From assembly GCF_000189635.1 (NCBI RefSeq), contig NW_002476512.1:1178001-1242000 (forward strand): a DNA stretch of 64,000 nt. The letters are read 5' to 3'. Below are positions 12,339-25,920 of the stretch, one piece after another. The notes beneath the pieces are model-generated. The model was not told where the DNA came from. It was given only the letters and a program-made list of their open reading frames with translations, and searched no databases. Positions within the stretch are counted from its first letter, which is position 1. Each line of letters starts with the position of its first letter. This DNA is from Tetrahymena thermophila SB210 (taxonomy: Eukaryota > Ciliophora > Oligohymenophorea > Hymenostomatida > Tetrahymenidae). Position numbers and translations under genes: made by a program.

Positions 12339-15300
12339 TCATGTTAACTTAACAGCTTGGTATAATTCTGTATGAATAATTGTTTTTAATTGGGAAGTAT
12401 TGTAATTCTCATGTAACTTGAGAATATTATAGAGGTTAAGTACTTAGTCTCTTTGTTCTTCGTTTCTGACAATATCTTTGAAACAAAATCTTTCAAAATA
12501 TTCATAAAAATACACACAATCTTCTTCTAATTCACTGATACCTTAAAATATTAATTTGACATTAATTTTATCTATTCTTTATACATTTGTTCCAATAGAG
12601 TTTTTCCTTTGTAAAAGATGCAGCTGTAAAGGAGTTGAGCTAGGTTTTTTCTTCAATTATATATCCATGTTTGGTGATTATGTAGGTAAATTTTATCTTT
12701 TAAGTAAATGAACGCCTGAAATAGCTTATTCATCTACACAGCTTTCTTTGCCTTTTTAATTAGTATAGCTTAAGAAATCATCTTTAATTTAACTAAACAG
12801 CTCACTAATAGTGCAATAAGTTACGCCATTTATATACATATTATTAATTGTTTAGAAAATTTTCCTCATTGTGTTATCATAAACAATCTTTTTCTAGAGC
12901 TGATTCTCTTTGTCCTAACAGGAGTACTCAGCACACATATACTAATAAAATTCTTTTAAGTCTTCAAAGAATGTTTACTTTAAAATGTAAAAAAAACCTA
13001 TTTTATTTATAAAAGATATTGTAAAAAAAATGAATATCAAAACATTCTTTTTAAAATTAATTGTAGATTTTGTTTTTATAAAATCAAAAAAAATTATGAA
13101 ATAATAAATAAAAATTATGAATTAATAAATAAATAAATGATTATATTTTTAATTTATTAATTTACCTAAAAGCATCCATTTAAGAAGAACGTTGGAAGGT
13201 AAAGTCTTTTTGCACACTTACTTAGAAATATGGTACATGTGCTAAAAGTAAGCCAATGGTGTAAGAAGAAGGTTAATTGTCAAACATACAAAAATAGTAA
13301 ATAGAAGAAATGGAGAATAAGATAGATTAATGTAGAATTTTTAAACAGATTTCATGAAGTCAGATTTTGAGCTAAATATTTGTTTGAGAAAGATGTAAGG
13401 TAGAATTGCAAACTTAATAATGAATGGAAGCAAGATAAGACATCCATGTTTTTAAATGTAGTTTCCTTATCTAATATGGAAAATAGTGTGTTCATAGTGA
13501 AGCATTTTAGATTGTCTGTTTTTGTTTTCAAAATTAAATGTCAAGATAGCTACTAATGCATTCATTAAGACTATACCATAGATATATAAGTAAGCCATCA
13601 TGTAAAGATATCCTGCAGCTGGATAAACAGTAGAGAATAGAGCAAACTAAAATTATCCAAACATAGCTTCAACCAAAAAGTTATAAGCTTTGTCAAATGA
13701 ATCAAATCGACCTGAGGGAAGTTAATTGAATAAAATTACACCTGTTTGTTTTTATATTTACAGAAAATTTTTTTAAAATTAAAAAAGTTTGAAAAATGAA
13801 TTGAAGTAAAAATATAAAATTAATTTAATTTACCAATTATGGCAAATAGGAGCAAATAAGTAACAAATATAGTCATAAACTTAGAAACTTCAACTACAAT
13901 TACGTAACCTGCTTAGAATACAGGACCAAAAGTTTTTGTAACAGTAAGACACGTAAGATTTCTCATTATTGCAAAAATTGTCATAATATTTAAAAGTGCT
14001 ATCATTGTAGATTAAGCATCTTAGAATGAATAATTCTGCATAGTGTATATAAAAATGATAAAGTAGATAGCAATTAATCCATTAATGAATTCAAAAATTT
14101 GCATCTTGGTAAAAAAAGCCTTTTTTTCAAACTATTTTAGAAAAATTAAGTTTGATATGGCATTTAATGGGAAATTTGCTGATATGAGTATAAGTATTAT
14201 TATCCATCCGGATGAGAATTAGCTTTGAATTTGCTAAATAGTTGAATTTACTACATCAGGAGAGCTATTAACTGGCATAAAGCCTTGAGTAAATGTTGAG
14301 AATAAAACTAAGAAGTAAGCCAGCAGCAGTGAATTAAGAATAAAAATTAGAATTTAATCACTAAAGTATCTAAATTTAATTTATTTAATCCATATACTCT
14401 GTCTTCCCATAAAATCTTCCTTTTAATATAACTTACTGAGACTGAAGTGTAGCTTTTCTTTATCTTTCAAGAATTTATTAGGCAAAGAGTAAAATAAATT
14501 TTAGCAAACTGAGAAAGTATTAAATCTATATTTAAACAATTTTTTATTTAATTTTAGGAAAATTAAGTTTTATTAAATTGCTTGTTATTTAATCTTAAAA
14601 AAATATAATTTAATTAATTAATTGATAGTATTTATTTTAATTTAAGTTTACATGTTTATTGTGGAGTTAGCATTACCATTCCAAGCATTATCAATTACAC
14701 CTTAAACGTTCATTTATGTTAAAATTTATGATAGAGAATTTTCATAAATAATGTAGAGCAATTTTCTACCTTCTAGATCCCAGTCGATTAAGAGTCGACG
14801 CATTTATTCTTCGTCTTGAGATTATTTAATTAAAGTGGTAGCAAATAAATTAAACTTTGCTTAAGTTCTAGTTTTTAAAAATAATTTTTAAAATATTTAT
14901 TAATTAATTCCTTCTTTTGATATAAGTAAATAAATAAATAAATACCTTTCTAAAATATTTTTGTGGAAAGTTTCGTTTTAGAAAAGCTAATTCAAAATTT
15001 CTAAGATGAGGACGATTATTTTAAAAGGATTGCTAAAAGTAAATAAGAAATGATTGTCGTTCTGAGAAGAATCAAGTCTTTCACTTAAAGTTTCAGCAAG
15101 CAAGTGAATTAAATTCTTTTAACTCCATAACTTCACCTTTCTAATAAAGAATAATAGAGCTTGAAAATTCATACCAGTAGATCTTCCTAATGCTTTAATT
15201 AGTAATTTTTGATACTCTTCATCTTCTAGCCAACCTGAGATTTTAGTTCTTGTAATTTCATAATAAGTATGCAAAAAAGCAAAATTAGAACTTTAAAGAC

Positions 15301-17204
15301 ACAATTAAACAATTTCATTTTCCATTTCTAATTTTTTTTGCAGCAACTTCTAAAATGTTTCTCTGTTCCAAATATAGAAAAAAATAATTTAAAATACATT
15401 TTTAATAGATAAACAAATTTGAATTACTTTGCAGATTGATTTAGGTGATATAATATAAAATAATGCAAAACTTATCTTAAAACATTTTAGTCATCTTCTA
15501 AACTAATAATAAATCTTTATATTTATTTATTTATAAAAAATAATGTTTTCAATCATGTAATAATTAAAAATCTAACATACCTAATCATTTGTGGAGATAG
15601 CAGCTCTACACTATAGTAAAAGACCATAATTTCAGAACTTAGAGTTAATTTGTTTTAAATTTTTTCAGGTGAGAAATTAGACTGAAAAATCTATAAAAAG
15701 TCTTAAGAAAGTTCATCGTCAATTACAAAATTTCCTTCATAAATAATTTTAACATATTTTTCGTTTTCTAAGTTGAGAATAATTTCAATGATTTCTTTTT
15801 TTAGAACCACTGAGAATTTGCAATGTAATTTAGCTTCCATAAAGTCTTAGATTTCTCTAAAAGTTTAAAAAGTAAATTTAATTTAACTTAATTTTATTCA
15901 AAAATTTTACTTAAATTCCTCTAAATAAGAAAATACTACTGAAGATTCAAATATATGCTAAATATTTTCACTAAAAAGTTAATCTATAATAGTTCCTAAA
16001 TTTGTTTTATCACTCAATTCAACAGAACTGATTTATTAAATACTATTCCAAATGTCCTACTTAATTGAATCACAATCATCATAAAGCTTCCATTTCTATA
16101 ACTATTTAATATCCTTTTCTGTTATTTTTTTGACTAAATTGTGCAAAATTCTAATTAATTTTTAACATAAATAATCATTTTATGAAATTATTTATAAAAT
16201 AAATTATACTCCATATTCTCTTACTGCTCTTTCACCAAGAAGTATTAAAAGAAGAAAATAATATTCATCGGATCTAGATACCTGCTTGATTGGCTAATTT
16301 TATATAAATAAATTAAACTAATTTTAATTTTAGTGTTGACAAATTACTCTTTAGAAAGCATTTTAGTTGTTTTTGGAGTTGATTAAAGGCCTCTTGCTTA
16401 GCCAAGAAAATAATTTACAGTTTCTTTTACATTGAGTCTATATATTTTAGATAAATATTAATAGAGTTAAATTAGTCAATATAAATTAATATCTTTAAAT
16501 AAACTTATTATTCCAAAATAAAGCTATAAAAAATAATTAATTAACCTTATAAGATAGGACTGCTTCTTATTGTGAATTCCACTTTATTACCTATGTTCGT
16601 CAGAACTACTTGTGCTAGAATCACTAGAGTTAAATATTTTTTTTGACTATTTCTTCTTTAAATTCAAAATTTATGAGTTTTCAAGATCATCTTAAAATGA
16701 TTGATTATTCTGTTCATACTTTTCTACACTCTATTCATTTTCAGATTGAGGCATAGAGTCACCTTCTTTCATTTCTAACTCAAAATCCTTCACGAATTAA
16801 ATTTTTGGCTAAGCAATATTAATATCTTATAATGAGTTTCTCCTTAAAAATGGTGAATTTTTTTCTTCAGCTTCTGAAGAGCTTTCTTCTGATTTGATCA
16901 CATCTAGAGAAGCTGATTTACCCTTTTTCCTTTGGCCTTTAAGACTAACTTTACTTTTAGGAAACTTTAAACTTGCCTTTTTGAACTAAATTTATGGATA
17001 ATTTTATTCATGTTGTTCATCTATTTCTTCACTCAGCTATCCTTCATCATAACTGAATAATAACTCATTCATTAAGATTTTTTGCTTCTACTTTTATTGC
17101 TATTCATAATCTATTTCGTTTAACTAGGCTGTCTCGTTGCTCTCCTAATCTTCTGTTGCGAAGCGCTAAGTTATCTTATTTTCGCTTTATATAGAAAAAC
17201 TCAT
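12339..17204 (-). CDS. TRP-like cation channel (ion transport family), paralog 1
   Basis: Multi-exon gene of roughly 1,300 aa ending at TGA 12339-12341. Start is the first ATG in an otherwise ATG-free open frame, giving MSFSIQSENK. Exon 1 (17204-16546) encodes an acidic Ser/Gln/Lys-rich cytoplasmic region. Exons 2-6 encode a helical N-terminal domain including WLEDEEYQKLLIKAL and LWSQKNLIHLLAETL. The channel core lies at about 14450-13150: hydrophobic segments S1-S4, an S4-S5 region (IMRNLTCLTVTKTFGP) typical of TRP/polycystin channels, S5, a pore stretch (DKAYNFLVEAMFGQFQFAL), and S6 (YGIVLMNALVAILTFNFEN). Two more hydrophobic stretches and a soluble tail follow. Introns of about 50-130 nt separate the exons; not every boundary is fixed. 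It aligns along its length with the divergent neighbour at 18273. TRPM-like is my best guess; the ion is unknown. Confidence 0.78.
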
Positions 17205-18272
17205 AATAAGATTCTTAAAATTTGAAATCAATAATCTTGTTGATATTATTATATTTGGAGTAGATTGATTGATTGATTTATTTATTTGCTTATGAACAAT
17301 AAAGTGCTTATCAAAAATATATAATTTAATAATAATAATACTTAATAATAATAATAATGTTTGAGCCAAATATGCATCAGCCAATATTAAACAAATACTT
17401 TTCAATATTAATTAAAATGTAAAAATAGCAAGTAATTTTCATAAGAATATTTATATTACGACATTACAAAATATTAAATGTTTATTAGCAGTTAAAATAA
17501 GTCTATTAATTTGAATACCTTTTAAATATCTAGTAAATAAATAGCTTAACTTAATTGCATGTATGGCTCTCCACCTTTCAAGCTATAAATGGTAATAGAT
17601 AAGAAAAATAGTCTATAATACCTAACACACATATATACTATGAAACTCTTTACTAGATATTTATATACAAATAGAAATGAACTAAAATTAATTTTTTCTA
17701 GCTAATTTTATTTATCCTTTGTTATATTAATTATGCTTTCTGAAATAAGATAAAGAATGCATTATTTTATATAAGATTTAATCAAAACTAACTAAGCAAG
17801 CAAGTCTCTGATTTACTTACTTACATTTTATTAAAAAGAAAAAATGATTGGTCTTTCTTAGAACAAAAATGAAGTTTTAAATAAATGAAAAACTTCATTA
17901 ATATGAAAAAATCATACTTATATACTAAGTACTTTTATATAAATGTTACTATCCATTTTTTCAAATTTTCTTTTAAATTTTAAAACAAAGGATATCATGA
18001 GGAGAATTAAAAGTGTGTTTAAAAAAGTTGTTATTTTTTGAATGCTTTTTATGTAAATTTGTCAGCTTATTTTACTAAAGTAACTTGAGAAATAATTTAT
18101 TTAGCTCTATAATTTTTAGATATATTACTTGAAATTGATATTATTTAATTATTATAAACTTCTATTGATTGGAAAAAATATTATTAAATACTTGACTTAA
18201 TTTGTAAAAAAAAAATATATTTGTGAACAAAAGTTGAGTTAATAATTAAATAGTTTTATAGATTGATTATAT
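17205..18272. promoter_or_regulatory. shared bidirectional intergenic region between channel paralogs
   Basis: A 1,068-bp gap between the start codons of two divergently transcribed channel genes; it must hold both 5' UTRs and promoters. It contains AAT-type trinucleotide runs (about 17325-17360) and ATTG repeats near 17263-17280. The frame upstream of the minus-strand gene stays open to about 17405 but has no ATG. No defined ciliate promoter motif was recognised. Role inferred from position. Confidence 0.45.
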
Positions 18273-21200
18273 ATGAATTTTTAAGAGGTTAATTAGTAGA
18301 ATAGCCTTATCGTATCTTAGTAATAAAAGGTTTATTAGGATGAGCTATCATTTCTAAATCTTCCTGCACTTAATAAAAGCTTTCATGAAAGATCTTCATC
18401 TTCAAGCGTAAATATTACTTGAATCCATACTAATAAATAGCTATAATTTTGTTTGATTATACAATTTCTCTAAAAATGTAATAAATAATATGCAAATAAA
18501 TAAAAAACAATTTAGTCATCTTCTAATTCCGAAGGTTTTGACAGATCTTCTGAAAGTAATCCATATGGTTCTTCCTCTTCCTCTAGTTCAAGTAGCTCAG
18601 AAGATATTGAAGAAGCCATTAAAGAAAGAATTAAGTCTTAAAAGCTAGTAAGATTGAGGTATGATATAGCATTTAAATCAGAACTCTTTGAATGATAGTT
18701 TGGTCTTTTATTAATAGGACAGGTGAAAAGTATATTAGAAACATTACACAAATTCTTTAATACTTCCTTGAGAAAGATAAAATTGATGAGCAAGTTGAAT
18801 TGAAGTATTGATTGCATTTATTATTTTATTATAATATATATTTCATTTAACTAACTTTAAGCTATATTAAAAAAAAGGAATAAACAGTAGCTACTTAAAA
18901 AGCTCAATTTGACGAAATTCGATATCATAATTTTTTATTTAATCGCTTATCTTTAAGAAAGAGAAGAGGACATACAGTATAGAATAATTTATTAATAATT
19001 ATTTTAATCAGCTAATATTTTTAAAATTAAAAAGAATTCTATTTGATAAGCTTAAAGCTTAAATTATGGACACAAGAGAGAAAAAAGATGATAAAAAAGT
19101 CAATTAAATGATTTACTTTTTGGTTGAAGAAAGTAAAAAGAAAGATAAAATGATGATTTCTAACTTTATAATTGATAATGCTTCGTATTTTATGAGACGT
19201 ATAATGGAAGATAAAAATATATTTTATGAAATTTACCTTTAAATAACTTAAAATCCTAAGATAAACTAATCTTCTCTCTAAAGCAAGCTTTCAGTATCGA
19301 TTAGTACAATTCACAAAGTCTTATAAGCTAAAAGATATGAACAAATACTGTATATATTTCATAAATATTTTACTAAATATTTAAAAAAATTATTGAACAA
19401 ATAAACTTAACAGGTACTTAGTCAAGAATGGTGTTAAAATAGAACAATCTTCAGACCAAATTTTATTTAAGTTGCATGATAAACTTACATACGAGGGATA
19501 TCTAAATAAGCCACTACAAAGAGTAGACTTAAAATTAATAATTTTGTTTTATCTACAAAAACATAAGGACCATGATCTAATTAAGTAAAAAATATTATTA
19601 TAAAAGTATATGAATTTCAATCATTTATTCTGAAAATATATAGGCAATTACTCTTTGGTATATAATTACCAGTTGATGAAAAAGTTGAAATTTTATAAGC
19701 TTTGATAAAGTATAAAGCTAATTCATTGTCAAAAGACGTTTTCCGTGAGTTAGAGCAATCAAATCAATAAATTTATAATGAAACTCTTCTCAAATATTCT
19801 CTTAATGTATTTAACATAGATGATATTTATTTTTTTACTAAATTAATTTGGAAAATTCTAATAAAAGATCATTCAAATATTTATAAATAAATAAATAACA
19901 ATATTATAAAATAGGTATAAAATTATGATTTCTTATGGTTTTTGACCAGTTAGCAAGAAGAGCTTATGTTAGGATGGCTGAGTGATGAAGAGACATAACA
20001 AAAGCTTATTGATTGCTTGTATCATGCTGAAGGAAAAAATTTTGAATATTTGATATATTATCTGAAGAGGATACAGCTTTTTAGCCAAAGAAAAAAGATT
20101 TAACTTCTGGCAGAAACACTTATCCATAGAATGGAGTAGGGTAAGGAAGGATAGTTCATATATACATTCTATAATCCCCTTAAAATATGTCTATTAGTTT
20201 GCGAGCTTCTTACTTAAATAATTGAAAATGTAGTTCGTGATAAATCAATTTTGATAAAAGCCCATAGTTATTACTACAAATTCGCACAAATATTTTGTTT
20301 TTATCAAAATGACCATCAGTTGCTTATGGAACTTCTAAAAGATATAGATTTAGAGAAAAGAAAAACAGCTTATCTAATGAACGAGAGTGTTGGTGCTATT
20401 ATTTTATCTACCTAAATTGTTGACGATGCAATAGAAGTAAATATTTGGAAATATAAACTTAATAACTTTTAATTAATAAATCTGATAACAACTTTTTTGT
20501 TGAATAAAAAATAAAATTAAATATTCCATTCGATTAATTAATTTTTTCATTTTAAATTTGTTAAATAATAATAAAAATTTTTCATATGCTATCTATCTTT
20601 CAATAAGTAAGCATTTATATTTAGATAGTTTTGAGAAATGAAAATCTTCATAAAATTATTAAACAAATGCATTTATTTTACACTGGAAAGACTTTAAAAT
20701 TATTAAATTATTGAATTTATTTAAATATATTGACAAAATAATTATTTTATTTATAACTAAAAAATAAATAGGCTATTTATAACGGAAATATTGCACCTAA
20801 AACTAAATTACTAGAAATGTTTTCGATCACTTAAAATTTGTTTTATTAAGAAAAATGCGAATATGAGAAATATATTAATCCTGCTAGCAGAGAGAAGTTT
20901 GTAATATTTAATTCTTCTTACTAAAATCACCATTACAACTATTAAAGAGTTGTGTGGACATACAATTGCAAAGTGAGAAACTATTTAGACTAACTTTTTA
21001 CGATTATCCTAATGATTATAATTTTTGCAAACTTTTTTAACATATTTAGTCCTCAGCTTGATTTATAGAATTTATAGAGTGCTCATCTCTCTAGCTCTGA
21101 TTTTGCAGCTTAAGAAAAATAAATTATTAATAACATTAAATCAATTTATTACCAATTTTAAATTTGGCTAGATATTATTGTTAGCGCCAACTTTATCTTG

Positions 21201-23759
21201 AAACCTATCTTCATTTCTTTTTTTAAAATTACTTAAAAAATTCCTTATGATATTTATACTCATGAAGTATATGGGTTCATTTTAGGACTTCTCTCTTTGT
21301 TTTAGCTTTCAGTTATTCCCAATTTAGAGTATATTTAGGAACCTAATAGATATTCTATGTTGATGATCTTTCGTATATTATATATGGGATTTGTATTTAT
21401 TCAATTCATGACAAGTCTCAAGAGCTATAAAGTGACTGGTCCTATGATTACGGCTATGTACCAAGTAGTGTAGGAATGTAATAAATTTTCATTAATTTTT
21501 ATTATCATTAATGTCGGCTTTGTGTTCACAGCTTATTTCTCATTTTATGAAAATACGAATGGAAGATTCGTGAGTGTAGTTTAGACTCTGCTTTACTTGA
21601 TAGAAGCGTTATTCGCTTAATTTCAGTTTAGTGATTTTATGGAACCTTCTCCTGTATACGCAAGCATTTTCCTTTTAATATTTTTGCTAGTAGGACCTGT
21701 CGTTTTCATGTAACTTCTTGTAGCAGTCTTAACATATTCTTTTGAAAAAGCTTCAAGATAGGGTAGAATTTAATATAATGTTGGAGTTATACATAGTGTA
21801 AAATACCTTGAGTATGATTCTCAAAGCGGTTGCCTTGCCACATTACCCTGTGTTGGAAGCTTCCTAAATATTTTTTACATAGTTCCTTATCTATTTGTAG
21901 ATAAAACAACTCCTCTCAGAGTAAAAATTTATTGCATTTATCAAAATTTACTTGATTTTTATTTGCTTTTATTTTGAAAATAATTTAAATTTATTAATTA
22001 ATTTCTTTCTTTTTGATTAAATTAGGAGTAAAGCAATGATAAACTAAGAACAATTAGTAAAGCATTAGTCAGATTAGGATATTTTCCGATTTACTTTTGT
22101 GTAATGGCATCTGGTGTCATTATAAATTTAATATGCTCTCCACTTTTCTATTTAGTAAACTTTTTAAGAATTTATAGAGAGAAAAGTAAAGAACAAACAA
22201 AGACTTATAAGCTGAAGAGATTACTGAAGTGGTTATTTTTTGGTTATTATTACATGGTAGTCTAACTTTATAATGACTGCAAAATTAACCATTAGTATCT
22301 AAACTATGGTAAATATTTAAATGAACGTGAAGAACAAACCATTTCAAACAGTACCTATTCTATAGTTGCCTCAGTTGCTAAATCTCTTTACTTGCAGCTT
22401 TCTGAGTATAAAACCAAAATGGTGCTTTCTGAATTTTTAAATGCTATTTTGAAAAAGATGAAGATTATGGAATAAAGAATTCGTGATAAATAAAGAAGGC
22501 TAGAATAAGAGTAGCTTGATAAAGATGAAATACAAGCAAAACTTGAAGAATAAGTCATTAATAAATAAAGAAAATTGAATCTATCTAAAAAATCAAGTTC
22601 TTAACAAAAAAAACCTCAAACAACTAACACTTTTAAAAGTATTACAAGCAGCAAAACATCTTAAATAAACGATGAAGAATAAAATAAGAATAAGGAATAA
22701 AATGTTATTACTAATTCTTAAATAAACTTTGCGTTAGAAAATAATTTAGTAACAGAACCAGCTGAAATTAAAGAAAGCTTAGGGATTGTTTAAACTGAAT
22801 AAATGATCAATAGAGATTCTAATAATGGTTTTAATAAAACTAATAAAAATGATAACAATTAAAGCAACAGCAGTGATCTGAAGCTAGAAGAAGATGTTTT
22901 AGCTGATCAGCAAAAGACAAATGCTTTAATAAGCTCGAATAATAAAAAAAATGAGTAAAAGATAAAAAAATCTTCTAGCCATAAAAGCAACAAAAAAGTA
23001 AGAATTAATGATGATGATTTCAATAAATAAGGTAATTAGAAGAAAGAAACTAAATTTTTAGATGAAGAATATTAAGCTGAGTAAAAACCTGAAAAAAGCA
23101 AGATAGCAATTAATATTGAAGGAAATAAGAACCAGAATATATTTAATTAATAGTCAATAAATAAGTCTTTTAAAGAAAGTGATATTTTAATTAATAGTTT
23201 CGACTTAAAAAGAGCATGCTTATTTAGATATAACAAAAGTGCCCCAGGATTTTCACTTGAGATGTCTCTTGGCCCAAATAAAAACAGAGATGAAGACGAA
23301 TAGAATACTGACAATCCTAAATTGCAAATTTGGTAATAACTAGCATCTAAATAAAATATCTTAGAGCAATCTACACCTATTCAAATGACTAAAACAAAAA
23401 AGACAACATATCAAATGTGGAAAGAATTAAAAAAGGAGGATGACTAAAATACATTCGGTTTATTCACTGACGTGGATTTGCTATTTTAATTCTTAGATGC
23501 TTTTGTTATAGAAGAGTAAAAGCCTGAAGATGATGAAGATTCTCATGACAACTATTTTAATAAAAATATCAGCAACGAAGAAATGATAGATATGATCTAT
23601 GTCGAAAACTTAATAAAACTCATGCATTACTACAGTAAAAACGATGTTAAACTAGCTAGATTTAGTATTGTTTCCTAAACAGTCAAAAGACTTTTCAGTG
23701 GCACTTGGACTCAGCCAGATCCATATTGGGGAAATTACGGAGATAAAATATAAAATTGA
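18273..23759 (+). CDS. TRP-like cation channel (ion transport family), paralog 2
   Basis: Multi-exon gene ending at TGA 23757-23759, roughly 1,500 aa. Exons 1-3 are 18273-18407, 18516-18658 and 18718-18804, with matching phases. Exon 1 starts MNFQEVNQQN and runs into a long Ser tract (about residues 40-75). The exon after 18804 is not fully resolved. The N-terminal helical domain contains WLSDEETQQKLIDCL and SQRKKIQLLAETL, direct counterparts of the minus-strand paralog. The channel core lies at about 20940-21960, with S1 after an RNYLDQLF start, an S4-S5 segment with SLKSYKVTGPMITAMYQVV, a pore region (LYLIEALFAQFQFSDF) and S6 (GPVVFMQLLVAVLTYSFEKA). After a further exon with two hydrophobic stretches comes a very long Gln/Asn/Lys/Ser-rich cytoplasmic tail (about 22460-23340), then a more ordered C-terminal domain ending DPYWGNYGDKIQN. 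The tail is much longer than in paralog 1. Confidence 0.8.
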
Positions 23760-25920
23760 TATTAGATTGTTTAATTATTTTGCATAAAACTTTTTACTAT
23801 ATTAATAACTCGTTATTTTTGCTTCAAAATTATTGAAACCTTTCAAAATTAATTTTTAAATAGCTGATTATGTGATTTTTGAATTCTTATTAATTATAAT
23901 TAGAACATTTAAATTTTATTAATTAAATTAAAATTTTCAATAATTTATAACCACAAAATATATTTTGAATCAATTAATCACTAACAAAAATTTAGTTTAT
24001 ATAATTGATTAATTCTATCAAAATTTTAAATAAGTTAATCAAAACAAAATTTTTTAATTGCTCGAAAAAATATTAAAATCTAATAAAAATAAATGTGTAT
24101 GGTTCGCTTAATTAATTAAAATAAAGATTGAATTTCATAAGATAATATACTAATTTTAACTTTAACTATTATTTATATTTATCAATCAATCATTTACCCA
24201 AAAATAATATTGCCTTTACTGACGATTTAACTAATTTAGTCAATAAATTATTAAAAAAGAGAAATTATGTTTAAAAATATGCTTTTTAAACGTAATTTCT
24301 TATATCTGATATTAAATAATAAAATTTAATATTTTCATTAAATAAAATTTTTTTTATATTTTATTCGATTAAAAAATATTTTTTAACCTAGGCAAGCTTG
24401 ATTATTTTTAGAGCGTTTAAATTTAAATGAATTCATCTGGCCAAACAATAAATAAATCACTATCTATTTTACAGCAAAATTCAACAGTTTTCATGAAATA
24501 GCCAATATTTCTTCTTGATTTTTGATAATGATAAAACTTAACTAGTGATAAGTTTTTTAATGAAATAAAATTGATGGAACAAAAAATAATAATAAAACAT
24601 ACATCAATAGTAATCAATCTAAATAAAAAAAGAAAAATGTAAATCTATAAAAAAAGAGTAGGACTAAAAAATATTCAACATTCTAATTTATTGAACTTAA
24701 AAATTATTTTTATTTAAAAATACAAAGTGAATGGATATTTTCTTCTTAAAATTTTGTGCTCTATCATTTTAAATTTATATCATTTATCAAATAATTTTAA
24801 CATTCATTCTCTCATTTACACAAAAGAATCAGAATTTCTATCAGTTTTAAAGCTTGTTTTCGTAATTAAAACACATTTCAATGTCCTTTTTTTATTTTTC
24901 ATCTATTTGTTTTCTTTATAAATCTTAAATTTATTTAAAGAAACAGTTAATAATGCAAAATATAAGTAAAATAAATTCAAAAAAAAAGCAAGTTTTTAGT
25001 TAGCTAATGTACTTACTTTTCATAATTTCAAAAAAGTAAAATGGCACAATATAAAGTCATTTAGTGTAATAAGATAAATCGCGAATTAAGTATATAATTT
25101 TTATAAATTAAACCAGTAAATTATTAAGGATAAAGCAAAACAAAAAATAAATGTAAATAAAGAATCTAATTAAAAAATTGATAATTATAATAGAATGCTG
25201 TTAAACATTATTGTTATTTAATCAACTTATGAGACATACATAGTCAATTTATTTAATATACATTTTTTAATTTTTTTTGTTTGATTTAAAGCATTTCAAA
25301 ACCATTATTCTTATTAAAAAATATTATTTTATGTTATGTTTATTTCTCATCTAAAGTGAATAAAATAGTCTTAGTCACTAATTAATTAATATAAAATGAA
25401 TTATTATGATCAAATTTCATTTTATTTTAATATATTTAACTAAAAATGATTAAATATTTATTGTTTAATTATTTACTTGTAATTAAAATAGAAAAAATTA
25501 CTTTTTATTTACCTGAATTATTCTTATTTAAGGGGAAATTAATTTAACGAATGTACTAAAGAAAAGATTTTTTATCTTTGCACAATTTTTTCTATAGTTA
25601 ATATAAAATATAGGAGAGAAAATGAATTTTTAGGATAAATTGTTTATTCGCATATTTATTATTAGATTTATATTAAATTTAGTTTTTTAAAAAAATACAT
25701 TTTATTTTTTATGATATAAACGATAAATAAATAATTAGCTATTATATTCTTTTAGTACCTTCGTTTATTTCTTTTAATTACTTTTAAATCGATTAATTTA
25801 TATATTGAACCAAAACTTTTAATAATTAGATTTATTATACAAATTAGCGTAAAAAAAAAAATAAAGCGCAACACTAAGCACATATTAATTTTCTTACTTA
25901 TTAATCTCATACTGCTAAAA
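23760..25920. other. intergenic region between channel and PH-family genes
   Basis: About 2.2 kb of A/T-rich DNA. The minus strand at 24423-24617 is open and slightly richer in G/C than its surroundings, but has no family signature, splice structure or supporting flanks. Nothing else stands out. The segment just before 25920 should hold the promoter of the next gene. Confidence 0.5.

Noticed and set aside
17205..17405. In-frame N-terminal extension of the minus-strand channel gene
   Set aside because: The frame is open but has no ATG upstream of 17204 and runs through AAT-type simple repeats; best read as 5' UTR.
24423..24617. Minus-strand open segment that looked like an isolated exon (VEFCCKIDSDLFIVWPDEFI)
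   Set aside because: No flanking exons, splice sites or family signature. Length is within what is expected by chance with a single stop codon in A/T-rich DNA. It could still be a gene relic.
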